Part shown: positions 35,261-47,187 of the stretch, in pieces | How the letters are laid out: the number at the start of each line of letters is the position of its first letter | Position numbering within the stretch: the first letter of the stretch is position 1 | Assembly (NCBI GenBank): GCA_035771175.1 | Contig: CM069608.1 | Coordinates: forward strand, 9,062,519 to 9,126,518 | Source: Paratinospora sagittata | Lineage: Eukaryota > Streptophyta > Magnoliopsida > Ranunculales > Menispermaceae | DNA: 64,000 bases | Direction: 5' to 3' | Program-made: the position numbers and the translations under genes | The notes under the pieces: generated by a model | Told to the model about the DNA's origin: nothing | Databases searched by the model: none | What the model saw: the letters and a program-made list of their open reading frames with translations, nothing else

Positions 35261-36788
35261 ATGACTAGTTCTTCCTCTTCAAGATCTTTCTTATTCTTTG
35301 TTTTATCATCAGTTATTATAGCTCTCTTGTGCTTCCCTAACTCATGCTTTTGCTTCCATCCAAAACGGTTGAACATCTCAGCCACTACCCAATTATCTGC
35401 AGATAGTTGGTCACCTGCTGGTGCAACATGGTATGGAAGCCCAACGGGTGCAGGAAGCACTGGTATGTATATCTAAATCCACATTAATTAGTTACATAAT
35501 ATAGATGAAGAGGAAACAACCAACATATATATATATATATACACGTGACATTGGTTTTGTGGATGCAGGAGGAGCTTGTGGGTTTGGAGATTCTGTGGCA
35601 CAAGCACCATTTGCTTCCATGGTATCAGCTGGAGGCCCTTCACTCTTTAGTGCCGGTCAAGGCTGTGGAGCTTGTTATCAGGTTCAAATTATTTACTTGT
35701 TCTAATTAATTAATTTCTTCGTTGGATTTTATTTATTATTATGGACTATATATTCTTAAGTGATTAATAACTTTATATATCTTGTTTGATATGTATATGA
35801 ATGTATTACAGGTGAAATGCAATCAAAATGCAGCATGCTCGGGAAACCCAGTAACAGTAGTGATAACAGACGAGTGCCCAGGTTGCACATCAGAGTCAAC
35901 TCATTTTGATTTAAGTGGAAGTGCATTTGGAGCCATGGCTGTTTCTGGCAAAGCTGATCAACTACGCAATGCTGGCGTATTGCAAATACAGTATCAACGG
36001 TGCGAAGATATCAAATTTTTATATTGTCATTCTTGAAAACGACTTTAATCGAAAAGCTATAACTCATAATTAATAGATGTATATCATGCTATCTCTAATA
36101 GTAAAAAACTTAAATTAATTGTGATATGCATGGATTTAAGGACATTAAATTATTCTAGCTAGTTAGAAATAACTAAAACAATAAACCTAAATAAATAAAA
36201 AATTAACCCTTTGAACTTGTTGAGTCTCTAGTGCTTTTTTGGTTTTTCAAGCCTTAACCCTTATGCTACGTACTTTAGATGAAATAAAAAAATAATGAGA
36301 TGTGATAATTACAACAAATCTGGTAAAAATAATAATTTAGTTGCGAGATATATACACGAGCCACATAACTATATAACCAACTTAATTAGTTACTTGCTAT
36401 ATATATATATAAGTGGGTGTGTTTAATTATATACAAGTTTGGTGAATTAATTTTCAGGGTGGAGTGCAACTACCCAGGTACAAAAGTGGTGTTCCATGTA
36501 GATCAAGGTTCAAATGAAAACTACTTTGCCACACTGATTGAGTATGAAGATGGAGATGGTGATCTTGGTGGTGTTGATATGAAGGAGGCTTCAAGCTCGG
36601 AGTGGAGTCCCATGTCTAAATCATGGGGTGCTGTTTGGAAATACAATTCTGGTTCCAAGTTGCAAGCTCCACTCTCTCTCAGGCTCAAGGCAAGAGATTC
36701 AGGCCAGACATTAGTGGCAAATAATGTAATTCCAGTTGGGTGGAAGGCTGGTTCTGTTTATCAATCAGTAGTCAACTTTAATGTCTAG
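35261..36788 (+). CDS. EXPB: Beta-expansin, 4 exons, 277 aa
   Basis: Exons 35261-35462, 35569-35681, 35812-35999 and 36458-36788; all introns are GT-AG and the joined length is 834 nt. A hydrophobic signal peptide (about residues 1-31, [15 protein letters not shown]) targets it to the cell wall. The six-stranded double-psi beta-barrel domain has [28 protein letters not shown] with paired Cys, TDECPGC, and the HFDLSG (HFD) motif that distinguishes true expansins from expansin-like proteins. The C-terminal carbohydrate-binding domain follows VECNYPG, with SWGAVWK and [12 protein letters not shown]. Expansins loosen walls without hydrolysis (family knowledge). The ECPGC variant and overall pattern are closest to the EXPB3-type group. 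Intron 1 has an (AT)8-type tract. Everything looks intact. The upstream repeats could affect its expression. Confidence 0.95.
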
Positions 36789-39451
36789 TTAATTATATCA
36801 GACCTAGATTAATTAATTATATATGGTACCATCAAATATATATATAGTTGTAGTGTATGCTACCGATTAAGCAGTCACTATATATATGTGTCTGTGTGTG
36901 TAGGAAATGTAGTACTGAATGGGGATTTTGGATTAGTGGAACTAAATTATATATAATGCATCAATTATTTCTTATGTTCTACTTGTTTCTGCATTCTGAA
37001 GTGCGTAGTGTCTTAATTTAATTTTATTTATACGAAATGAGATTTTAATATTTAATAATTAGAGCTAAATATATATGCAATCATTTAACAACTAATTTAT
37101 ATAATTAAAGAAGAAATCTTCTGGTTCATTTTCTTAGCCTTTGTTGGTCATCTTAGCCTTTGTCTTTAGAAGAAAAAAGAAATGCACGGGATTTTATTTT
37201 GAAAAGTACTCAAATAATGTCTCTATATAGGGAAGAGATATATATAGAGATAAGTCATTGGTAAAAATATAAATAAAAGAAGAGTAATGTTATATGTACA
37301 TCGGGTGCCGACGTCATTTTTTGACTTTGATATTCAATTTTCATTGAATGTTTTAGAAATGTGCATGTATTGAGGACGTTACACAATATGTACATCCCTA
37401 AAACATTAAAAAAAATGGCATTAATATTCCACGTATATAAATCATTTTTCATAAAAGAAATCGTTTAGTGACATCACTTCAACAGAGAAGATTTAGTCAT
37501 CATCAATTTCATTTGAGACATCAATTAATAATTATATAATATAAATATTAATCAGAAAATCAATTATAAATAACTATTGATATATCTAGTCTCCTTGTAT
37601 ATTTGATTACTTAATAAATAAAACTAACCAAGAAGTACGTGTGTTCATACGAAATTAAATGGAAGAACCAATAAGTCAAATGTTGGACTTGGAGGGTAAG
37701 GCATGGAGTTAAGTCAAATAATATTGGAATTTAAAAACAAAAGAAAGGCTATGGAATGAAGTCAAATAATATTCAAATTTTATTGCTATTTGTCAAGTGC
37801 CAAAAGGAACTTTAAAATGGGTTTTCTCTCAACTTTTGTTTGATTTAAATTTCTCTGAAACAAGTATACCCGTCTTCTACGATTGCTGAAAACACTCTGA
37901 TTTGTCATAATACATGATCAAAATGGTCTTAGAAATCGGGAGAAAGAGAGAAAGAGAGAGGGTCCACCACCATGACTTCAACTACAACTACAACTCTCTT
38001 GTTGCCTTCTCGGTGCATAATGCATATTTTATCAAAATTCAGTAAAAAAGACATCAATTACATCATAAAATACGGAGAGAAGCTTTCTCGTCTTCCCTGA
38101 AAATAAAAGACTGAAGGGGCCGTCGTTTTCGAGTTCCACATCACCGGGATCATAAGGACACGTGCAAATCAGAGTAAAGCTCCCACAAAATACGCAAATC
38201 AAAGACGACTTCCAACGGCCTATAACCGCCATTAACGGCAATCTTAACGGCTGCATCGCTTTCCATCACTATAATTCAATTGATAATTTGTTTCTCTTCT
38301 CATCTTCATAAAAGAATAATAATAATAATAATTCTCTTCTTCAAAAGTGGCTGTTCATGAAGGAATCCTTTTTTTCTTTTTTTTTGGCTTCAATGGAGGA
38401 GTACTTTTCAGAGTGAGTGCAAGTGATTTGTATTCCTTGATAATTAAAAGTTAAAATTTTAATAATAACTTAATTTATTAAATGATATTACCATTGGTCA
38501 TTTTCTTTGAGGCTTTGTTTAGTAATGCTTATTGTATTTATATAATGAGAATGTTTGACTAACACACTTTATTGATATTATCCTTCAAGGTTGTTAGATC
38601 ATCTCGTATCACGTATTGATGTATGATTTGAGACAATTAACACATGATATGAGGCGATCCAATAACTCTGCAATGTCAACAAAATAAGTTTTTAAAGCAT
38701 TTTCCTTTATAGAAGTGATTAAAAGAAAAGTGCTTGCAAAATGTTGATGACAATTTGTTTGACAACTTTATTTGAAACATGCTTTTAGTATTTGTTTAAT
38801 ATTTAAAATAATATATTTTTTTATTTAAAAGATTATAATTGCAGAAGCACAATGAAGAAGTTTCTCTTGAGTAGCTTCTTAAAATTGTTATAAATCTACA
38901 ATTTTTTGCAGCTAGTGAAAGTAAACAAAGGGGCCAATCACCTTCTCATTTTAAAAAGTGAAAAAAAGAAAAGAAAAGAAAAAAGTGCTTCTATATACAT
39001 CTTAGTAACAATAAACATTACACAGGCATTCTTAAGTCTTGATGCCTTTGTTTACTTATAAGATAGATATTTCAATATCTACTATTAGTAGAGTCTTCGT
39101 AGTTATCACAACGGAAAATGTATATTAAAGTCTATTAAAGATGTGGCTTTAAAACAAATATTGTTTGTGGGCGTAGCCCAATGTTATATGTCTTTTCTCT
39201 TTTATTTAAGCTCATCTAATAGCCAAATATATAAGGACTACTACATAATTTCTTTTCTACGTATATTGATCTCTACATCACTGTGTGAAAAGAGAAAAAA
39301 AAAAAAAAAAAAAAAAAAGGAGGGGAAAGAAAGCAAGTGAAGAAAATCCTAATATAAAAAAAAAAACAAGATAAGATTAAGATCTACATAGAGGAATGTC
39401 TTGTATTAATTTGTTTCAATGAAATCTCTACCTTTATGGACATACAAGATT
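36789..39451. other. Intergenic region downstream of the expansin
   Basis: AT-rich. It holds the expansin 3' UTR, a possible small MITE at about 37276-37450 (ATGTACATC near both ends, inner hairpin ATTCAATTTTCATTGAAT), dispersed element A copy 2 at 38165-38280, an (ATA)n run near 38310, and an A-run at about 39297-39320. No coding region seen; open frames here lack similarity that I recognise. Confidence 0.6.
38165..38280. repeat. Dispersed element A, copy 2
   Basis: Contains CAACGGCCTATAACCGCC, ATTAACGGCAATCTTAACGG and CGCTTTCC, collinear with copy 1 at 34005-34120. Copy 3 (58930-58985) shares only the first part. Confidence 0.6.
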
Positions 39452-40183
39452 TAGTGTGTGGCGACCCCGCACCCCGGACCACCAACCCCACAAGAAATGG
39501 CGTGTGGAATGTCGGGGCGGGACGTCTGGCGTAGGCATCTCCGACCACTCCTCAACTCTCGTAAGGTGGTTGAGACCCTACGAGCTTTATCTCAAATAAC
39601 GACATAATATCAAAAGGTACTAAACAAAACTACAACCCGTATTAATCATCAAAGACAAGAGATAATCCATAAAAATGAACTATAAATAAAATCATAATCC
39701 CTACAGTCTATTAAAATTGACATACACATAAAGTCTAAAATTATGGGTACAAACAAAAACCGTCATATGCCCACATGGTCTATCTAACAAGTCCCAACTC
39801 ACCCATACTACAATGTGGTAAGTGTTATAATTACATAATCCAAAATATAATACTTCATAATTTAAAACACAGTTCAATCAAAATGTCTCTCAACTCACAT
39901 CGAGGCCTTGGATTCTCTCGCAGGCAAGGCCCTCAAGATATGACTACTCCTTTGCCCTTATTCGAGACAGAAGGACCTGAAAGAAGAAAATGAGGATGAG
40001 CCAACGGTGCCCAGTGAATAGAATTCAAATATGCTATCAATACTCATCAATAAATATCATGTATGCATGTCAATGTGTAGCATGATTAAAAGCTCATAAC
40101 ATATAGATATCAAGCATTTATAATAAGTTCGATGCAAGTAAAAGCTTATCAATTTAGATCCACATTTCACATGCATTGGGTTA

Positions 40184-40282
40184 CTAGTACACGTCTATTT
40201 CACCGTACCGTTGACCCCAATCATGTTTATTTGGGGTTACTAGTGCACGTCTATTTCACCGTACCGTTGACCCCAATCATTT
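40184..40282. repeat. Tandem duplication (~52 bp) inside the solo LTR
   Basis: GGTTACTAGTRCACGTCTAT followed by TTCACCGTACCGTTGACCCC and AATCAT occurs twice in succession, with a short TTTATTTG spacer. Confidence 0.8.
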
Positions 40283-41373
40283 CCTTTTCTAAAACCCTCC
40301 TATGACAAGGTTAAGTCCCCCTATTAGCCAAATAGATGGGTCCAACCAAAGTCATAAGGTTTTCTCAAATCAATGCATCATTCAAAACATTAGAACACAT
40401 TCATGCTTTCAACATACAATATATATAAGTGATATGATGACATAAAAGATATAATCATAAATGAAGTCTACTCACAACCAAGCCTCGCGAGAGTATTTAA
40501 CCACACACGACCACCAAACCAAATCAACCCAATCTAGATCCTGAAACATACATCAATATCCTCCCATACATCAATTTCTATGCTCAATCACATAGACATT
40601 ACACATCAACCCTAAATCAGCCCACATATAGACAATAGGCCTAAATCCCATCTAATCCCATCATTCAACTCAAATCACATGACTTAGGCCTCTAATGCAT
40701 AGTTCTCATTCATAAACCATTCTATTAATCAAAAATATTGATTTTCAATTCCTTAGGCATAAACATGCCCAAATTGGGTCACTTGATCACAAGTAGGCCT
40801 AACTCATGATATGGTCACAACCACCAAATCAGTAGCATAATCAACCCTAATCATGCTTAATTAAACGTAAGTTGCATCAATTCAATAATTCTAGGCCAAA
40901 AGCATCAAAAGCCCTAACATATGAAATTTTCCATACTTAGGCCATATTGCCGATTTACACTAGGTCACCATGTTCAGCCATGTATATCACTGATTTTGCA
41001 TCATGGGTTCATCAACAATGACAACTAGGTCAACATAGTTGATATGCAAGCTATTTGGAAAGGTCTAAGTTCATATTCTAAATTTAGGTCTAATACAAGC
41101 AACCCTACCAATTCTTCATTTAATATTCTGTTCAGATGTATCAATCTACCAACAGAAATATGTAATCACAAAATCAACCATACAGATTGAAGTATGTGAA
41201 GAAACAAACCTTTTGTCCAAATATCAGCCCAATCCAACGGTGGACCGAAACGATAAGTATCTTTGATGAACAAGTCTCTAATCAGACAATTTCTCCTTTC
41301 CTGCTACAAATACTCGAACTCATATGACTATATCACACAACATACTTAATTCATAAACATCTCAACCTTCAAG

Positions 41374-41727
41374 AATGCAGAGATATCAGTTGTAAACTAC
41401 ATATCCAAATTTTATATCCATCAAACGGTAGATTGAGGATACATATAAGTTTGACCGAAACGGCGCGAGAAATCTAGACTTTCCGACCAACTTTGTTTGA
41501 GAGGTTAGATTTCTTAGAATAAACCTCTAATAAAGATCTTCACCGTTCAAAATGCAGAAATATCGTTTGTAAACTACATACCCAAATTTTATATCCATCC
41601 AACAGTATATTGAGGATAATCATAAGTTTGAGCGAAACAGCGTGAGAAATCCAGACTTTCCGACCAGCTTGGTTTGAGAGGTTAGATCTCTTAGAAGAAA
41701 CCTCAAATCAAGATCTCCACCGTTCAG
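41374..41727. repeat. 177-bp tandem duplication inside the solo LTR
   Basis: AATGCAG recurs at 41374, 41551 and 41728, exactly 177 bp apart. Both full units contain TTGTAAACTACATA, TTTATATCCATC and GACTTTCCGACCA. Copies differ by scattered substitutions. Confidence 0.85.
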
Positions 41728-41900
41728 AATGCAGAACCATAAGCTACGAACTTGCTGACAAAGTTTTAGCTTAATCTGACCATATATCCCGAAGATCGAG
41801 CTCTTTTATGAAAACGTCGCAGAGATTTTCCTCCTGCAACTCCCTCTTTCTTTCTCTTCTTCTTTCCTTTCTCTTCTTTTCTTTTATTTTTTTCCTTTCT

Positions 41901-42047
41901 CTCCACTCACCTCACTTTCTAGCACTTCCTTGATTCCCTCCACTCACCTCACTTTCTAGCACATTCTTGGATTCCCTCCACTCACCTCACTTTCTACATT
42001 CTTGGATTCCCTCCACTCACATCACTTTTCTAGCACATTCTTGGATA
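41901..42047. repeat. Four tandem CTCCACTCACCTCACTTTCT units
   Basis: Units start at 41901, 41938, 41976 and 42011, with lengths of 35-38 bp. Confidence 0.9.
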
Positions 42048-42544
42048 AGAGAAGTGGGCATGAGACACTTGTCCACTTTCATGCACCAACCTTCACATGT
42101 GTTGGTCTCATACTACCCATACGAACCACATGTATTTTAACCAATCTCATGCTTCCATGTATTTTAAATGTCCAATCCATTTAATACACCAAATTTTCAT
42201 TCTCATTTATCATTTTATTCAATCAATCCTAACCCATATCAATTCATGGTTTAATGGACCCATGCATAAATAATAACATATGCATTATACTTTAATTTAA
42301 CATGACCCATATACAATTTATAATACACATATTTATATACATTATCAAACATCAACTATACAAATATTAAACAATCATCAAACAAACACCAACCATATCA
42401 AGGCAACACATAGAGTTTGAGCAAAGTGCAATTGGGTTATGGGCTAGATGAAATAATTTTCGGGGCGTCACATAGTGAGTCACATAAAATCTCTCGTATT
42501 GTGGGTTTATTGTCTTTCCTATTTGATTATTGTTTCTTTGTGAT

Positions 42545-43290
42545 TCTTATGCATTGCTCGAAATGGAGCCTTCTTCTTTTCATAAAGAGCTAACGCACAA
42601 CATCATGCAGAGAAAGAACGCTCCTGCCTATGAAGGTATCACAAATTAGTAACTAATCCAATTTCGAGTCTATTCATAAGGCTAGAAGATAAAAAAATGT
42701 AACTAGTAATCACCGGCTCATAGCCTCATAGAAAAGAAAAGAAGGAAAATATAAAAGGAATATTGATTGATATATAGTCCCATGCATCTTGCAACTTTTT
42801 ACCTATAAAAGAGAATGCATATATTGTATATAAACCATTAAAAGAATATATGTAATTGTCCATTTCATGAGCAACAAATTAAAGCTTTCATTGTTAGGTG
42901 GGCCTTGATCTCAGCTTATACCGATACTACTCATAGTTAACCACTTCTAGACCCACTATTGAGGTCAGGTGTGGGGTATTGATTATCTTTAAATGTTCTC
43001 CGCGTGGAAGAAGATGTACACTTGTTTCTTATTTGATGAACTCTTTTCATTTCAATATTGTGGGACTATTATTTCGTCCACACAACATCTAACATACACC
43101 AAAAGAAAATAAAGTATCCACACCAAATTAACCTTTACGAAGAAAGGTTATGTACCTCACCTGCTTACAAGGTCAGTGTGCCCATATTTGATTCCTTTTT
43201 TCCTTAAATTAAAGAGCCATTAAATCTAAGTGAAATATATTCCAAGTTGAGAGATGTCAAATGACTAGTTTAAGTGGGAAGCAAATGCCC
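42545..43290 (-). pseudogene. SMC6 3' region, unprocessed pseudogene fragment
   Basis: Collinear with 61205-61850 of the SMC6 gene, including introns: CTCGAAATGGAGCC matches 61222, ACCTATAAAAGAGAATGCAT matches 61510, and CCATTAAATCTAA matches 61776. The exon carrying the ABC signature is recognisable on the minus strand (ERSFS, then CALAL and APFRAM) but has a stop and frame damage. Intron retention means DNA-level duplication, not retroposition. About 190 bp near 42895-43085 has no counterpart and looks like a later insertion. The solo LTR at 39457 lies directly beside it. Confidence 0.8.
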
Positions 43291-43332
43291 CAATCCATCT
43301 AGGAAATTGATTTAGGTGGTTTTTCGTAACTA

Positions 43333-44721
43333 ATGTGGGACAGGGAGAAATCTATGTTGATGGCAACTGTTGAAGGCAAGGGGAAAGGAACGACACTGGT
43401 TCTCAAGGAGGGCATGGACGATGATGGTGACCTCAAATCTGACGATCCCAAGCTCAAAAAATCGGGTGATTCCACCAAGGGAGCAACTAAATCTTGGAAA
43501 TCTTTGTTCTCAACGTTCTCTCCAGAAGAGGGTTTGTCTCTTGATTTCATTGCTCCAGATAATGTCTTCGGCAAAACGGTTGCGTGTTGTCCCAAGGAAA
43601 TCGTTCAACAGGGCGACGAGGAGTGGCGAAACTCCCCGGTTGGCTATGTCATTGGGAAACGACCTCCTTTCCAGATGGTCGACGTGTATGTCCGCAAGCT
43701 TTGGAGGATTTCTGGAAATCTCCAAGTGAAAACCCTAGGTAGTGAATTTGAGGGGTGTTTTGGAGGGTGGCCCTTGGCATATTGCTAAAAATTCCCTCAT
43801 CTTGAGACAATGGTCTGCTTCCATGGATTTGTCCAAACTTGATTTATCTTCCATTCCCTTGTGGGTTTCTATGCCACACCTTCTGCTCCATTTTTTGTCT
43901 CAGCATGCTTTGAGTAGAGTTTTTAGTGTTTTTGGGTGCCCTCTGGTCATTGATCGTCCCACTAAACAATGTTCCAGGCTTGGGTATGCAAGAGTTTGTA
44001 TTCAAGTTGATGTTGATGCAATGGCTTATTGTGATATCCCCATTAGAACCGAGGATGGGATTTTCAGACAACCTATTCTCTTTGATTGGACTCCTCCTCA
44101 TTGTACTACCTGCAAGGTTTCTGGTCATATTACTAAGCAATGCTCACATGCTAAAAAGGAAACTACTTTAAAATGGCGAGAACAGATTAAGGACCTTCAA
44201 GAGACTTGGGAGGAGGCGAAAGAATTTGAGGAACCTGTCCAACAAGCCCCCCCACCCACAATGAGGTTCCAAATGTGGGTATTGAAGTCTTTGTCTCAAG
44301 TGAGAAGTTGGCTTCTGAAGCTGTCCAAGAGAAGCTACTGAATACCAAATGCACTGTCTCCGAAACTAATCAGAGACAATTTATCTCTCTTGTCGATAAG
44401 GAGTTGGATCCGAAGGGGCTTAAAGTCAACCTTTTGGTTGAGAATCCAAAAGAGGGTGATGACTTATCATCTCAAGGTGGCATCAAGGCATTAGATTTGA
44501 ACAATTTTCCATCAATCATTAAGAATACTCTTGATGAAATTTCTTCTTCTAATGAAGGGAACAAGGTTTTAGGTATGGGTGATTCTCCATCCCCTGTCAA
44601 GAACAAAGTTGAAGAAGTATCTTCTTCCAAAGGTGGGAAATCTTCTCTGTCACAGTCTTCTTCTACGGGAGTGAGGAAAAAAGGCCCTAGGGCTAAAAAA
44701 TCCTCCAAAAAGTCCAAATGA
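43333..44721 (+). pseudogene. L1 ORF1: DUF4283 and zinc knuckle, frameshifted
   Basis: Three frame blocks (43333-43788, 43742-44341, 44275-44721). Recognisable pieces: VDVYVRKLWRISGNLQVKTLG; VLEGGPWHIAKNSLILRQW; IPLWVSMPHL; and the knuckle CTTCKVSGHITKQC at about 44105-44146. The C-terminus is Ser/Lys-rich. A short piece of the DUF4283 domain between the first two blocks appears deleted. It ends AAATGA, overlapping the ORF2 ATG. Confidence 0.75.
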
Positions 44722-45118
44722 TGATTCTTAATTGGAATGTTGGGGGTTTGAACTCCCCTGCTAAAATAAAGGATATTAAATCCATGATGTTGAAGGAAGG
44801 AAAAAGTTTTTTTGTGTATTTTGGTGGAAACCAAGGTAAAACCCACTAATACTGAATTTATTCAAAGCAGTTTTGGTAGCTATTGGGACTGGTCTGATAA
44901 TAAATCCTTTAGTAGTAATGGTAGAATATGGATTGGTTGGGATAGGTCTATATGTTCTTTTTTGAAGCTTAATTTCGACTCTCAATGGATTCATGGTCTT
45001 GTTCAATTTTGTGGGAAGTCTTCTATTTTCCTTCTTTCTGGTATTTATGGAGACAATTCCACTCATGAAAGAAGATTGAAACTTCTGTATATAATGCTCA
45101 ACAACAATGCCTTGGTCT
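44718..45118 (+). pseudogene. L1 ORF2 start: endonuclease N-terminus
   Basis: ATG at 44718 overlaps the ORF1 stop (ATGATG). NWNVGGLNSP is the AP-endonuclease start. A frameshift falls in the T7 run near 44808, after which LVETKVKPTN continues. The sequence IYGDNSTHERR near 45046-45078 is the usual GFYG-like segment. It breaks off at about 45118. Confidence 0.7.
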
Positions 45119-45129
45119 GAATCAGAATA

Positions 45130-46590
45130 TGGATGATAACATATATATATGTAGAAGTCTTGAGTGACGGATTCTGCCTGATGGTTTGAATTTCTTGTAT
45201 CCAAGTGTTTAATGGAGCAAACAGTTGGAGGCAGTCTTTGATTCTTGAAGGAAGAGGAGATTAGATCTCACGTAGGATTTTAGTATGAAGAAATGTGATA
45301 GCAATCCTGTACAAACAGGAAACACACCATATAAACCAGTAGAGGTGGTCAGTGAGAATAGGTCGTAGGTGAAAGATGAATAGGTATGGATAGGCCTGAT
45401 GAAATGGCTTTCCATATTGAAGTTGGTCAGGAAAATCCATAACATGTTTATGGGCAAAGTAAAACATTTTGGACTGGGCCAGTAGTCTTACTTCATGGGC
45501 CTTTTTAGGTTCTGGACTGTCTGGAGGTACAGTGATGGTGCAGATAAGTGGAATTGATCTAAAGGGAAATTGAAGGTCAATGGGTTTGAATCTGGGAATG
45601 ATCTTGGGCTGGAGGAACAGTGGGGGGCTTGAAAAGTTAGTTAATATTGAAACTGGGGAAACAGTTTTGGACTTTTGGATTGGTCGGGTGAGAAAATCTG
45701 CAAGGACATTTTTGGTTCCTTTGATATGTTTGACAGTGAAGTCGAATTGAGTGAACCATTCTTGCAGCCTTAAAAGTTGTGGAGGAGGAACAAGTTTGTT
45801 TTTGAAGTCCAGCATTTTAGGGAAAGTTGAATTGTCCATCTGAATTTCAAACTTGATTGGCCTGAGGAAGAAGGCAAACTTCTGAATACCATATTTGACG
45901 ACTAAAATTTCTTTGATGGTGATATGGTAATGAAGTTTTGCTGGAGAGAAAATTCCTCTTTGATATCCACAGATACTTTGTTTGGTATCTTTGAGTTCTA
46001 AAAGAACTGCACCCCAATAATGATTTGAAGCATTCGTCTGAAGGATAATTTGTCCAGTGGTTGGAATAACCAATGGAAGAGGATTTTGGTAGATATCTTT
46101 CAGATGTTTAACTGCATGAGTATGGGATGGCTGCCATGCTGAAGGATTCTTCTTAAGAAGAGGAGATAAAACTGAAGTATATTGAGATACTTTTGGTAAG
46201 AAGATCCTTAAATAATTGATGATCCCAAGGAACTGCTGTATCTATTGCCTGGTGAGATTGTCATCAGGGAATTTCAATAGTTCAATGGCAATGTGGGGAC
46301 CTGGTTGGTAAACACCATTGAATATCTTCATTCCAAGGAAGTCAATTTCAGAAGTGTTGAGCACACTTTTTTTTTAAAGAGCATTATACCAGCTGCATAA
46401 GTTATATCCAGAAATTGGTGGACAAGTTGGTGATGTTCCTCATCATTTTTGGAAAATAAGAGAATGTCATCGATATAAATCAATGCAGTAGATAACAGAG
46501 GAGCATATATTCTTGTCATTGCTTTCTGAAATAAGGAAGGTGCAACCTTGAGGCCAAAATGCATGACTGTCCATTGGTAAATAACGTATT
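45130..46590 (-). mobile_element. Endogenous caulimovirid polymerase fragment (RT-RNase H)
   Basis: On the minus strand, about 46564-46328 encodes an RT part with the YIDDILLFS catalytic box. After a frameshift and a stop, 46073-45261 encodes the connection and RNase H with HYHITIKEILVVKYGIQKF and a conserved HIKGTKNVLADFLTRP-type end. The pattern is that of plant pararetroviruses (Caulimoviridae) rather than LTR elements, and the florendovirus-type endogenous group is a plausible match. No coat, movement or protease part is seen. Stops and frameshifts make it non-functional. It joins the L1 fragment at about 45118. A search of viral and LTR databases would settle the family. Confidence 0.7.
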
Positions 46591-47187
46591 CAACTATATA
46601 TGTTATGATTTATACTTTAACAAAGATGTTGATGCCTTTTTTTATAATTTGATTGAAGTGAGAAACCCACTTTTTTTTTAATCCCACATGGGAATAAGAG
46701 GGAGAAGGAAGTCACTTCTCTTCTATAAATTGCCCTACTCCCTAACTTCTTCAATTGTTTAACCCATTATCAACTTGTAAGAGGTTTTGGGTGTTGGGAC
46801 CTACTTAAATAGGAGTCCCCACAATAAAATATTTACGCATACTCATAAAAATGTTAGTAAATATTTATATTTGTTAAACATATGTAAAAAATGCATATGT
46901 TTACATAGGAGGTCGGGTTGGGTTGACTTGAAAAAGTTTTAGCAAGACCTGAGACTCGACCTGACCATGTTGGATTAGTAAGAAAACCACCTAACCAACC
47001 CGACCTCTGTCCTAAACCTGACCCAACCTAACCTGAAATGGTCGGGTCGAGTGGTCGGGTTTGGTTACACCCCTACCCTTTAAACCTAGATCTTGGGATC
47101 TCTAGTCAACTAGGTCGGATTTCTATTGTATCGACTTATTTTGTCATAGGTTTTAGTCTCATTCCCTTCCATGATTTCTCAACTAAT
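46591..47187. other. Noncoding region with USE/TATA-like promoter and GGGT-rich repeat
   Basis: 46681 ATCCCACATGG resembles the plant snRNA upstream element RTCCCACATCG; TATAAA follows at 46724. No U-snRNA sequence follows, so an LTR- or TRIM-like promoter is more likely. 46905-47070 is rich in GGTCGGGTTGGGTTG and its complement, a common interspersed plant repeat. No gene seen. Confidence 0.5.

Larger units (their letters stand above)
39457..42472 (-). mobile_element. Solo LTR of the Tekay-like family, TSD TAGTG
   Basis: 3016 bp. On + it starts TGTGGCGACCCC and ends GGGGCGTCACA. Direct repeats TAGTG at 39452-39456 and 42473-42477 flank it exactly. The sequence at about 40925-41080 is the reverse complement of the LTR of the element at 1-9329 (shared ATGGGTTCATCAACAATG, TTTGGAAAGGTCTAAG), so it is a minus-oriented member of that family. 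No coding region. Internal tandem duplications are listed separately. Confidence 0.85.
43333..45118 (+). mobile_element. L1-type LINE, 5' half only
   Basis: Contains ORF1 (43333-44721) and the start of ORF2 (from 44718), then stops at about 45118 where caulimovirid sequence begins. RT and all downstream domains are missing. It is a different L1 subfamily from the one at 18559. Confidence 0.75.

Noticed and set aside
46905..47070. GGGTTGGGTCGGG-rich tract as possible interstitial telomere
   Set aside because: The plant telomere unit TTTAGGG is not repeated; words are irregular and occur in both orientations.
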